Of a stretch of 64,000 nucleotides of DNA, positions 26,654-34,514 are shown in pieces (positions within the stretch are counted from its first letter, which is position 1; each line of letters begins with the position of its first letter). This stretch comes from Thermoanaerobaculia bacterium. GTDB taxonomy: Bacteria > Acidobacteriota > Thermoanaerobaculia > Multivoradales > J023. Both the position numbers and the translations under genes were made by a program. The stretch is taken from the NCBI GenBank assembly GCA_030431255.1, contig JAUIJL010000014.1:62001-126000 (forward strand), read 5' to 3'. The notes beneath the pieces are model-generated. The model was not told the origin of the DNA. It did no database searches and was given only the letters and a program-made list of their open reading frames with translations.

Positions 26654-26698
26654 CTTTTAATCCGCGGGTCGTAGGTTCGAGACCTACACGACCCACCA
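26654..26698 (+). tRNA. 3' fragment of tRNA-Lys(TTT), prophage attR
   Basis: The sequence starts at the anticodon loop CTTTTAA and continues TCCGC, a variable GGGTC, a T arm GTAGG-TTCGAGA-CCTAC, acceptor strand ACGACCC and ACCA. Upstream bases cannot pair with TCCGC, and no GGGTCGT acceptor strand precedes it, so only the 3' half is present. Such fragments are created when a phage integrates into the 3' half of a tRNA gene. The intact gene is expected at the unseen left end. Confidence 0.85.
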
Positions 26699-26732
26699 AT
26701 TAAATCGCAGAAAATAAGCCACTTACGGCGCT

Positions 26733-26760
26733 AGGGCGATCCTTCGGGGTCGCCCTTTCT
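26733..26760 (+). terminator. Intrinsic terminator behind the tRNA fragment
   Basis: AGGGCGATCC and GGGTCGCCCT form a 10-bp stem (one G-T wobble) around a TTCG tetraloop, followed by TTTCT. It is probably the original terminator of the tRNA-Lys gene, left on the chromosomal side of attR. Confidence 0.8.
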
Positions 26761-26896
26761 GCGTTTCAGTAAGCACATAGTAAGCAAATGGGAGCGATTC
26801 AAGGCGTAGGTAGTGGGGTGTTGTTCGGTGTGGAGACTGAGCTGCTTAGTAGGGACTGCTAGGGGCTGCTGCGACCAGTAGCGGAGTTTTGACGCC

Positions 26897-27952
26897 TTAC
26901 GCCCTCGATCGCAGCCGTACGCGTAGCTCTGCGGCTGCCATGGCGTTGAGGGAGGAGCGCTTCGCCGATGCCTTCAGAATAGCCAGTGCAAGCGGTGGAG
27001 GCTTCACCGGTATCCGATCGATCAGCTCCAGGATCGTCCGCGTCTCTGCCGCGGCAAGGGCATGCTCGCCGTTCTTGGCCAGCAGGCACATGAGGTCGAT
27101 GCTCGCATCCAATGCATCGTCGGGATACTTCTTCTGGAGCCCCAGAGCAGCGCGACGAAGGATGGAGAGGGCGCGCTCCGGATCGTCGGTTCTGGCCAGG
27201 ATGAGAGCCTCAGCTCTGGATAGCAGCAATCGGGAACGTTGTCCGCGGTAGTAGCCGGAACCTTCGGTTGGAAGAGCTTGGCGGGATTGCGCAATGGCGT
27301 CGCGGATGCGATCCAAGATCGGTAGCTCTACTTTCGGTCCCGCCTCATAGCTGAGCACGTTGGCCGCGTTGACGATGGCGCTGAGCGCGGTGTAGTCGGT
27401 TCTGCCCATGATCCTCGGATCCTGAAGGATCTCAAGGCAGTCCTGGAGCGTTCCCTCAAAATCCCCGGCAATCATGCGAATCCAAGAACGGGCGGCCCGG
27501 ATCGGAGCCTCGCCGGAGCAAAGACTCACGGCTCGATTGATCGACTCCAGTGCCACCTCCAGCTGGTCCAGGCAGACCAGCGTGACAGCCTTCCTTGCCA
27601 GCACATCACCTTGTCCGCTGCGGGTGGTGCCTTCGATCACCTCAGCGCGATTCAGCGTCTCAATCGCCTCGGTCAGCATTCCGTTATAGCGCAGCGCTGA
27701 AGCATAGACCGCCAGGGTCAAGCTCTGAAGGTCGGGATGTGGGTTGTGGATCCGTTTGAGAATCTGCAGCGCTGCTTCGGCCGCGGGTACTGACTGGGCA
27801 GCATCCTCGTGGTTCAGAGCTTCAACTCGCTTCAAGATCTCTTTCAGGGCATCCGCAACCCAATAGTGTTCCAGATACACCATCCGCTCAATATCGGCGG
27901 CATCTGCGCGACGAATTCGCTTTTTTCGGTGAGTGGTCAGGGAGATAGACAC
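26897..27952 (-). CDS. TPR-repeat protein of a peptide/TPR cassette
   Basis: The 351-residue protein is a string of about eight helical TPR-like repeats, for example LTLAVYASALRYNGMLTEAI and GDVLARKAVTLVCLDQLEVALESI. No helix-turn-helix, signal peptide or enzyme domain is visible, so it looks like a peptide- or protein-binding scaffold. GTG at 27952 has no good ribosome site, so the N-terminus is uncertain. Upstream on the same strand lie a 19-residue peptide gene and a hairpin. The C-terminal about 150 residues are matched by a truncated copy at 58.4-58.9 kb (shared ALILARTDDPERA-like and KKYPDDALDASIDLMC-like segments). Confidence 0.7.
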   Translation of the reverse strand: MSISLTTHRKKRIRRADAADIERMVYLEHYWVADALKEILKRVEALNHEDAAQSVPAAEAALQILKRIHNPHPDLQSLTLAVYASALRYNGMLTEAIETLNRAEVIEGTTRSGQGDVLARKAVTLVCLDQLEVALESINRAVSLCSGEAPIRAARSWIRMIAGDFEGTLQDCLEILQDPRIMGRTDYTALSAIVNAANVLSYEAGPKVELPILDRIRDAIAQSRQALPTEGSGYYRGQRSRLLLSRAEALILARTDDPERALSILRRAALGLQKKYPDDALDASIDLMCLLAKNGEHALAAAETRTILELIDRIPVKPPPLALAILKASAKRSSLNAMAAAELRVRLRSRA

Positions 27953-27973
27953 ACTAAAAGCATAGTCGAAATA

Positions 27974-28004
27974 GCGAAGAGATGGCAGCCCGCCATCTCT
28001 TCGC
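27974..28004 (-). terminator. Perfect hairpin between peptide gene and TPR gene
   Basis: GCGAAGAGATGGC and GCCATCTCTTCGC form a perfect 13-bp stem with a 5-nt loop. Only a short TATTT follows in the transcription direction, so it could be a partial terminator letting some transcripts continue into the TPR gene, or a 3' stabiliser of an abundant peptide mRNA. Confidence 0.55.
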
Positions 28005-28010
28005 CCGGCC

Positions 28011-28070
28011 TCATCCGATCGGCGTAAGGCCGCCCATCTGGCCTGATTGCACTTGACTCTTAACGGTCAT
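28011..28070 (-). CDS. 19-residue peptide gene, conserved in the second cassette
   Basis: The ORF encodes MTVKSQVQSGQMGGLTPIG. A GAGGTG ribosome site lies 5 bases before the ATG. An ORF of identical length, MQVKTSATAGLSGTLVPIG, occurs in the matching place of the second cassette at 58362-58421, with 9 of 19 positions identical including the PIG end. Conservation of length, start and C-terminus argues for translation. It could be a signalling peptide, a ligand of the TPR protein or a modified-peptide precursor; none is shown. Confidence 0.6.
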   Translation of the reverse strand: MTVKSQVQSGQMGGLTPIG

Positions 28071-28393
28071 AAGTCACCTCCGCGGTTTGGCGAAGCGGCA
28101 TTGCCTCACCTCCCCTGGAAGATAGTGCGCCGGTTGGTCGGTCGTCTAGCTTCTAAATCGTTCGTACAGCGTTAGTTCAAGAGTCGGGGAAAAATTCAAT
28201 CTTCCCAAAAGGGTGATTTCTATCTCGAATTCGGATGCGAGCTGATAAAGCCGAGCGGCGTCCGATGACGGCGAAACCAGTCTTGACCGACGCATTGGGT
28301 AGACGCCGGCAAAAAATTTGGATCTTTTCCCAGATCGTGGGTTGGGCTCTTCCGCCGGAGGCGAGGTTGGAAGGTTGTTGGCGCCATTCTGGC

Positions 28394-28463
28394 TACACTC
28401 CGCTCACCATCAACACATCGGGAGTCTGTGTTGAAAATCGATTCCGCAGGCTCCCCATTTTTT
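28394..28463 (+). terminator. Short conserved leader ending in an intrinsic terminator
   Basis: A possible -10 (TACACT, 28394-28399) is followed by CACCATCAACACA (28405-28417) and a hairpin GGGAGTCTG/CAGGCTCCC (28420-28455) with an ATTTTTT tract. This lies directly before the start of the downstream CDS. The same CACCATCAACACA followed by a GC-rich hairpin and T6 occurs in the second cassette. The arrangement looks like a transcription attenuator. The rest of 28,071-28,393 shows no supported gene. Confidence 0.55.
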
Positions 28464-28478
28464 GACCCGTGAGCCGCT

Positions 28479-29084
28479 ATGACCGACGTATTCTCCTTGG
28501 CCGACTTTGCCGGCGCTCCCGTGGATCTCGAGCTAGAGCCGGATCATCTCGAATCACTCTTCCGCTCTCTGCTTAGGGCCGAGAATCCTCGGTCGCTTCG
28601 AATCCTCTTCTGGTTGCTCCTTCATGTCGTTCGAGACGATCGTGAGCTCCACGAGGCATTGGTTGAAGAATGGTTGCCGACTGAAGGTGACCTGGCCCAG
28701 CTGCTGGAAGATATCGGTCGAGACGGAACGCAGATCGTCCTGTCGTTCGATCTCCTTACGGGCAGGCTGGAGCGCCTGTGGCAGCTCAGTGACGATGCCG
28801 GACTAACCCATCTCACGAAGTCGTCGGATCCCTGGGAAATGGTGAGTGTCGCCCCCATGGCCGCGCTCTATGCCGAGCGTCAGCTTGACGAGCTGATTGC
28901 GGCGGTGGCGCAGGGACGGCGGTGGAAGGATCCCGCGGAGATTCTGAGTCCGAATGGCGAGCAAGAATTTGACCTCGAAGCCTTGATCGGCCTGGCACAG
29001 GCGCGGATGGTGCGGACAGAGGGCGGGGAAGCGTTGAACCTGGTGGTGCTGCGTCTGATGAATCATGCGGATCGGGTGAATTAG
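28479..29084 (+). CDS. Unknown-family protein, divergent partner of TPR gene
   Basis: The 201-residue acidic helical protein has no family I know. A close paralogue occupies the second cassette (57359-57967), sharing DLAQLLED, MAALYAERQLDELIA, WKDPAE and a C-terminal ADRVN. No signal peptide or membrane segment is present. The gene starts 15 bases after the leader terminator and is itself followed by a strong terminator, so it is a single-gene unit with attenuated transcription. It is divergent from the peptide and TPR genes in both copies, indicating a shared function. Confidence 0.7.
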   Translation: MTDVFSLADFAGAPVDLELEPDHLESLFRSLLRAENPRSLRILFWLLLHVVRDDRELHEALVEEWLPTEGDLAQLLEDIGRDGTQIVLSFDLLTGRLERLWQLSDDAGLTHLTKSSDPWEMVSVAPMAALYAERQLDELIAAVAQGRRWKDPAEILSPNGEQEFDLEALIGLAQARMVRTEGGEALNLVVLRLMNHADRVN

Positions 29085-29152
29085 GTTTTTCTGGGATCAG
29101 CAGGAATCAGACGGAGCTATCAACCCAATCGGGTGTGTTAGCGCACATGGGT

Positions 29153-29196
29153 GGGCGGGGCGTCAGGGCAACTGGCGCTCCGTCCGATTTTTTTTT
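29153..29196 (+). terminator. Intrinsic terminator after the 201-residue gene
   Basis: GGGCGGGGCGTC and GGCGCTCCGTCC pair over 12 positions (three wobbles) with a 9-nt loop, followed by nine Ts. The second cassette has a similar hairpin at the same place. Confidence 0.8.
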
Positions 29197-29304
29197 GCCT
29201 TGTTGCGGCAGATTCAGGTGCTTAGAATCGGCGGCATCTGATCTGTTACAGCAGGGCGCGAGCGCCCTGGTCTTAAGCAGTTCTCTTCTGAGAGGAGACT
29301 CCCC

Positions 29305-32300
29305 ATGTGCCCTTGTCCCAAAGGCCGTTTCGGCCTGTTTGTCGTGTTGTGGAATTTCTTACTTTCCATATCGTTTTCGAGCGGAGCGGTCGCCCAAGTC
29401 TGCCAAAGCACCCTCGACCTCGGCTTCACCAACATCTCCGGCGACATCAACGCCTCCGCCAACTGCGACGGCATCTTTCGCTGTTACCAACCCATCACCT
29501 ACGACGTGGAATACCGTGTCCGCCCCGCGGGCTGCGACCCAGCCATAGAAGAATGCACCGTGCGCGCGGTGATGCCCATGGACTTCCGCGGAAATCACAA
29601 CAACACCACCTCCATCGGGTTTGCCGACAGCCCGGTTAAGCTCCGCTGGACCTATCCCCTCGGCGCCTTTGCCGGCGCTTGCGGCAATGCCGGTGCCCGT
29701 ATCCAAACCGATCGCGGTGAGGCTTGGATCGAACGGAATTTCAGGTGTGGTGTATCCAGCGGTGGAAATGTTTATAACCTGCGGGTCACCGTCTGCGACG
29801 ATATCTCCAATTGCGAAAAAGTGGTCCACACCACCGTCGACCTCACCGCGCCCACGATCTCCCGCGCGGTCTGCCCACCTCCACCGGAAAAGAACGATTG
29901 CGATGATTGCAACTGCGAGTCCACGGGCGCCGGTCCGGGCGGTGGTGCTGCTCCGCCGTTTGGCGGTGGTGCCAGCTCGGGCGGTGCCGCCACCGGTCCG
30001 GGTACTGTTTGGTTTTACAAAGCAGGCGGTATTGGCCAACCGAGCCAACCGGGAAGCGACGTGTGGGATCACGGTCGATACTGGTCTCATTCCTACGGCC
30101 GGCGCATCCTCCAAGACGCGGATCCGGACATCGTGCATCTGATCACCGAACGGGCGGTCTACCGCACCTACACCGACACCAATTCCGACGACCTCTACGA
30201 CGAGGTGGACCCGGCCTCGGAGTACCGATCCCTCGAAAAGACCGCCTCAGGCTGGACCCTGTCCGATCTCGACGGCACCGTGACCCTTTTCGATGCGGCC
30301 GGTCGGTGGCTCTCCACTGCTGATCGTTACGGCAACGCCAAAACCGCTACCTATTCCGGATCCGATCTCCAATCCGTGTCGATGCCTGACGGTCGACGGG
30401 AAGACTTCACCTACCTCGGCGGCAAGATCCGCACCATCACCGAGATCGGCGTCGACGGCATCACCGCCCGTACCTGGACCTATACCTGGACCGGCGACGA
30501 CCTCACGCGCATCGACCGCCCCGACGGCACGGCGTTGAGCTATCTCTACGATGATCCGAGCCATCCGGGCTACCTGACCCGAATCACCCTCATCGGCATG
30601 GACGGCACCAGCGAACGGATCACCGCTGCCTTCGAATACGACGCTCAGGGCAATACCACCAAAATGTGGCGAGGCGCTGTGGACTTCGCCGACGGTGTTA
30701 ATCGGTGGGAATTTGCCTTCGACGATCCCACGCTGCCCACGGTCACGACGATCACCGATCCCCTCGGCAACACCTTCACCCGCACCTGGGCCGAGCGCGA
30801 TTGGGTCACCGACAAAGCACGGCTGGCGTCGGTAGACGGCGACTGCCCAACCTGTGGCCTCGGTCCCAACGCCCAACTGCTCTACGAAGACCCGGCCAAC
30901 CCCTTCCGGCCGACCCGCGAGACCGACGGCAACGGCAACGTCACGCTTCTGACCTACGATGCCCAGGGCAAGATGGCCAGCCGCACCGAGGCCTTTGGCG
31001 AGCCCGAGGAACGAACGATTTCCTGGCAGTACGACCCGACCTACCCGGATCTCATCACGAGGATCGAGCGACCGTCGACCACCGGTGATCCCTTGGATTT
31101 GCGGGTTCAGGATCTCACCCGCGACAGTCTTGGGAACCTTACCTCCGAAACCCAAGAAGGCGTAGAAAACGCCTCGGCTTTTTCCTTCACCACCGTCCGT
31201 ACCTTCACGACAGAGGGTTTGGTGGAAACCGTAAATCCGCCGGGCCACGGCAGCGACGATCTGGTGACCTACGTCTACGATCCGACCCGCGGTAGCTTGA
31301 TCCTCGACGAACGCATCGATCCCATCATCGGCACCACGGACTTCGGCTACGACGCCTTCAACCGGAGGACCTCCGTCATCGATCCCAACGGTGTCGAAAC
31401 CGTGACTGAATACGATGCCGCTAATCGCGTCACCTTTATCCGTCGCAAGGGAGCGATGGAGGCTGAAGATCTCGTCACCGAGCACCGCTACAATACGTTC
31501 GGTGACCTTTTTCAAACGGTGCTGCCCGAGGGCAACATCATCGAGTATTCCTATGACGTGGCGGGCAGGCTCGAAACCATCGAGCGCAAGCCCGATGATC
31601 AGCCGTCCAGCCACGGCGAGCGGGTGGTCTACACCCTTGACGGTGTCGGTAATCGCATCCTGGAAGAGCACGATCGTTGGGAGGCCGGGGCGTGGACGAA
31701 GCACGCCCAAACCGCCTACACCTACTTGACCCGCTGCTACCTCGACCAGGTCACGAGTGGGCTTCCGGGTGAAGAGTCCGTCACCGAGTATGCGTACGAT
31801 TGCAACGGCAACCTTTCCGACATCTGGGACGCCAACCACCCGAGCAACGGACAAACCGAGCCGCCGTCCACGGAATACGTTTACGACGCCCTTGATCGTC
31901 TGACAGAAGTCCATCAACCCTTCGGTGGAGCGGGTGGCGGTGAAGTGGTCACGGGCTACGGCTATGACGTCCAAGACCACCTTGTCGAGGTCACTGACGG
32001 TGAAGGCACCGTGACCGAGTACCGCTACTCCGATCGCGACCTGCTCACCAAGGAGACCTCTGAGGTCTCCGGCGTCACCGACTACACCTTCACCGGTTCC
32101 GGCGAGCAGGAGACCAAAACCGATGCCCGCGGTATCGTCGAAACCCGCACCTACGATGCGCTCGACCGGCTGACGACCATCGACTATCCCGACGACACTC
32201 TCGATGTTACCTACACCTACGACGATCCGGCGGTGGATTTCAGCGCGGGTCGACTCACGAGCATCGAACGCGATGGCCACGCAATCGGCTACGAGTACGA

Positions 32301-33999
32301 CCGTTTCGGCCGTATTACCCGCGACGGCGTGTTGACCTTCGAGCACGACAAGAACGGCAATCGCATTGTTCTCGGATATCCTGGCAATGTGATGGCCGTC
32401 TACGGTTTCGACTATGCTGATCGTGAAACGTCCCTGATGATCGACGGGGCGTTCGGGGTGGTGTCGGAAGCGAGCTACTTGCCTTCGGGGCCGCTGGACA
32501 GCCTCACGCTCGGCAACGGCTTCTCCGAAACTCGCGCTTTCGATAGCCGCTACTTCCCGGATTCGATCGTGCTCGACGACGGAGTCTCCGACGTGCTGAG
32601 CTGGGATTACACCACCGATGCCGTAGGCAATCCCACGTCCATCTTGGATACGCTGGATGCGGCAAACCATCGAGCATACGGCTACCAGGACTACCAGTAC
32701 TTTTTGACCCAAGGCGACGGTCCCTGGGGCACTTTGGCCTGGACATACGACAAGATCGGAAACCGCCTCACGGAATCCCGCGATGGTGCGACGGCCGACG
32801 TCTACACGTATGTTCCAAACCTCGTCGGCAGGAGCTCACCGCAGCTCGACCAGATCACCCTTGGGATCGGCGGGCTCCATGACTTCAGTTACGACCCGAT
32901 CGGAGATCAAACCCTGGCTGACTTGGCGGGCAACGTCATCGATCGCACCTACGATGATGCTGGAAGGATGAGCCGCCAAGCCCGTACATCAGCAGAAGCG
33001 ACGTCGGAGTTTTTCTACGATGGCCGCGGATTCCTGCGTCGATCTGAAGGGCTGGCACCGTATCCGTCAGGCGATTCGGTCTTCTGCGACGGCTTCGAAT
33101 CCGGGGATACGTCCGGCTGGGGGGGCGGTGGCAGCACCTGTTTGGAAACGCTAAGCACTGAGCCGGTGTACAGCTCGGAAGGACTGCTGCACAGCAACGG
33201 CGAAAGCTTTGTCTTCTACTTCGCTGGTCGTCCAGTAGGCCAGCTCGACGAAGCCGGATTGCGTTTTCTCACCGTTGACCATCTGGGAACGCCGATTGCG
33301 ATTTCGTCGGCGGTGGTAGATTGGGAAGGTGGCTTTGAGCCCTTTGGAGTGGATTACTCGGGTGCGGCGGAGGCAGGTGTGTATCTGCGGTTTCCGGGGC
33401 AATGGGACGACGGGAGTTGGCGAGAGAGTAGCGAGGGCTTCCCTGCGCTCGAAAATTTGAACCGATGGTATTCAGTAGCAAGTGGTCGATACTCACGACC
33501 GGATCCCATTGGAGATGTGGTCACAGAGCAGGCTATTTGGAATGGGCCATTCCTAGAAAGCGAGCGCTTCAGTTACTACACCTACGTACAGGCAAATCCG
33601 GTGCTGTTCGTCGATCCTCTGGGTCTGTTGAAGACCAAAGGGTGTACCGACCAGGATGACGAGTCTATTAGAAGAGCCTTCAAGGATGTTTGCAAGAGCC
33701 TAAAAACTCAAGCGGTTTCAGATTGTATTTTCTGTGAAACCGGAATCGATAGAGGTCTTGAGCGTCTCTGTGATTCCAATAACCGAACCGTACGATGTAA
33801 GTATGAGAAGACCGGGAAATGCCGAGATGACTGTGGGTGGGCTATCCCACTCGGACGAACAATTCGATTGTGCCCTGCTCTTCTTGAAGGAGGGGTCTGT
33901 GGCCCGATCGGTTGCACGCTGGCGCACGAGATGACCCATCAGCTCGGTTATCCAAGAGAAGCTAAACCTAAGGCTGTCGAGAAGTGCCTCGGTTGCTGA
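29305..33999 (+). CDS. RHS/YD-repeat polymorphic toxin with C-terminal zincin tip
   Basis: The 1,564-residue secreted protein starts with a signal-peptide-like segment (FGLFVVLWNFLLSISFSSGAVA). Residues about 20-230 form an N-terminal domain with repeated Cys. RHS/YD repeats (YDALDRLT, YEYDRFGRI, YDNAGRM-like) run to about 1,430 and form the toxin-enclosing shell known for the family. The conserved core end (SGRYSRPDPIG, NPVLFVDPLGLL) precedes a variable tip of about 120 residues. That tip is Cys-rich and has HEMTH at 1541-1545, a zinc metalloprotease motif. A DGFESGDTSGW motif lies internally near 1,263. GAGGAG precedes ATG. The upstream region has a CAGGGCGC/GCGCCCTG palindrome. A candidate immunity gene follows at 13 bp. 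Confidence 0.88.
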   Translation: MCPCPKGRFGLFVVLWNFLLSISFSSGAVAQVCQSTLDLGFTNISGDINASANCDGIFRCYQPITYDVEYRVRPAGCDPAIEECTVRAVMPMDFRGNHNNTTSIGFADSPVKLRWTYPLGAFAGACGNAGARIQTDRGEAWIERNFRCGVSSGGNVYNLRVTVCDDISNCEKVVHTTVDLTAPTISRAVCPPPPEKNDCDDCNCESTGAGPGGGAAPPFGGGASSGGAATGPGTVWFYKAGGIGQPSQPGSDVWDHGRYWSHSYGRRILQDADPDIVHLITERAVYRTYTDTNSDDLYDEVDPASEYRSLEKTASGWTLSDLDGTVTLFDAAGRWLSTADRYGNAKTATYSGSDLQSVSMPDGRREDFTYLGGKIRTITEIGVDGITARTWTYTWTGDDLTRIDRPDGTALSYLYDDPSHPGYLTRITLIGMDGTSERITAAFEYDAQGNTTKMWRGAVDFADGVNRWEFAFDDPTLPTVTTITDPLGNTFTRTWAERDWVTDKARLASVDGDCPTCGLGPNAQLLYEDPANPFRPTRETDGNGNVTLLTYDAQGKMASRTEAFGEPEERTISWQYDPTYPDLITRIERPSTTGDPLDLRVQDLTRDSLGNLTSETQEGVENASAFSFTTVRTFTTEGLVETVNPPGHGSDDLVTYVYDPTRGSLILDERIDPIIGTTDFGYDAFNRRTSVIDPNGVETVTEYDAANRVTFIRRKGAMEAEDLVTEHRYNTFGDLFQTVLPEGNIIEYSYDVAGRLETIERKPDDQPSSHGERVVYTLDGVGNRILEEHDRWEAGAWTKHAQTAYTYLTRCYLDQVTSGLPGEESVTEYAYDCNGNLSDIWDANHPSNGQTEPPSTEYVYDALDRLTEVHQPFGGAGGGEVVTGYGYDVQDHLVEVTDGEGTVTEYRYSDRDLLTKETSEVSGVTDYTFTGSGEQETKTDARGIVETRTYDALDRLTTIDYPDDTLDVTYTYDDPAVDFSAGRLTSIERDGHAIGYEYDRFGRITRDGVLTFEHDKNGNRIVLGYPGNVMAVYGFDYADRETSLMIDGAFGVVSEASYLPSGPLDSLTLGNGFSETRAFDSRYFPDSIVLDDGVSDVLSWDYTTDAVGNPTSILDTLDAANHRAYGYQDYQYFLTQGDGPWGTLAWTYDKIGNRLTESRDGATADVYTYVPNLVGRSSPQLDQITLGIGGLHDFSYDPIGDQTLADLAGNVIDRTYDDAGRMSRQARTSAEATSEFFYDGRGFLRRSEGLAPYPSGDSVFCDGFESGDTSGWGGGGSTCLETLSTEPVYSSEGLLHSNGESFVFYFAGRPVGQLDEAGLRFLTVDHLGTPIAISSAVVDWEGGFEPFGVDYSGAAEAGVYLRFPGQWDDGSWRESSEGFPALENLNRWYSVASGRYSRPDPIGDVVTEQAIWNGPFLESERFSYYTYVQANPVLFVDPLGLLKTKGCTDQDDESIRRAFKDVCKSLKTQAVSDCIFCETGIDRGLERLCDSNNRTVRCKYEKTGKCRDDCGWAIPLGRTIRLCPALLEGGVCGPIGCTLAHEMTHQLGYPREAKPKAVEKCLGC

Positions 34000-34012
34000 A
34001 CAAAGAAGTACA

Positions 34013-34468
34013 ATGAAGAACAGAACCTATATCGCCTTGCTAAGCGTCGGCATTCTGGTTGCCGCCTCAGCCTACGGTTCCAAGAAAGTGCCTTCGCTTA
34101 CTTTGACCGAGATGACGACTGTCTGGATCGGACTTTCAGTGGGAGAGGTCTACGCCTACAGAATTCACTTGCAGTCGAATGGAAAAGGCTTGGTTGCCAT
34201 CACCAAAAAGGCACAAGAGCCCATTGTGTTTCCAATTGCAGACTGGGATTACTCGAAAGGCAAGATCCGAATCCAGGGTGAGCCCATTGGAAGTAAAGGT
34301 AAAAAGCGGGCTCCTCAGTTGAGCGGCGAAGTCATCGGTGCGGCTATGACTCTGATCGACCGAGGAAAAAACTGGAAGATCAGAGTCAAGCTCCGGCGCG
34401 AATCAGAAATGCTCGATTGGCTTGGACGTCTCCAACAGGCGATGGCGCCTCTTGAGAACGAGAAGTAG
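34013..34468 (+). CDS. Candidate immunity protein for the zincin toxin
   Basis: This 151-residue protein has an N-terminal hydrophobic export signal (YIALLSVGILVAASAYGS) and a small beta-rich body (EMTTVWIGLSVGEVYAYRIHL). It starts 13 bp after the toxin gene, the standard place for an immunity gene. A diverged paralogue follows the duplicated toxin tip at 38.7 kb with the same spacing. The last about 25 residues (RRESEMLDWLGRLQQAMAP) are nearly identical between copies while the rest differs, the pattern of a toxin-specific immunity domain. Export suggests neutralisation in the periplasm. No immunity family recognised. Confidence 0.55.
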   Translation: MKNRTYIALLSVGILVAASAYGSKKVPSLTLTEMTTVWIGLSVGEVYAYRIHLQSNGKGLVAITKKAQEPIVFPIADWDYSKGKIRIQGEPIGSKGKKRAPQLSGEVIGAAMTLIDRGKNWKIRVKLRRESEMLDWLGRLQQAMAPLENEK

Positions 34469-34514
34469 CTCGAGTCTGGCGATCTGTAAAGCGTTTCGAA
34501 TTGGGTGCAGGTGA

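Larger units (their letters stand above)
1..26698. mobile_element. Prophage, late-gene half with right attachment end
   Basis: A continuous run of virion genes on the plus strand (terminase, portal, protease, capsid, tail tube, amidase, tape measure) is followed by a toxin-antitoxin pair and a 3' fragment of tRNA-Lys. The fragment is followed by a chromosomal-looking terminator, the arrangement expected at attR of a tRNA-integrated phage. The left end, integrase, repressor and replication genes lie outside the window. Head genes resemble Mu-type families (DUF935 portal, gpT capsid, gp36-like, gpG-like); the tail has a tape measure and a tube protein and I see no sheath, so a siphovirus-like tail is inferred. 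The block 11,672-14,415 is cargo of lower GC. Confidence 0.85.

Noticed and set aside
26654-26698. A functional tRNA-Lys gene
   Set aside because: The D arm, the acceptor 5' strand and the anticodon 5' stem are missing, so only an att fragment is present.
28235-28465. 76-codon plus-strand ORF in the cassette intergenic region
   Set aside because: It runs through the leader and terminator, lacks a ribosome site and has no counterpart in the second cassette.
30247-32712. 821-codon minus-strand ORF opposite the RHS gene
   Set aside because: Long antisense frames are common in GC-rich repeats; the plus-strand RHS product has a signal peptide, YD repeats and core motifs, while this one shows no domain.
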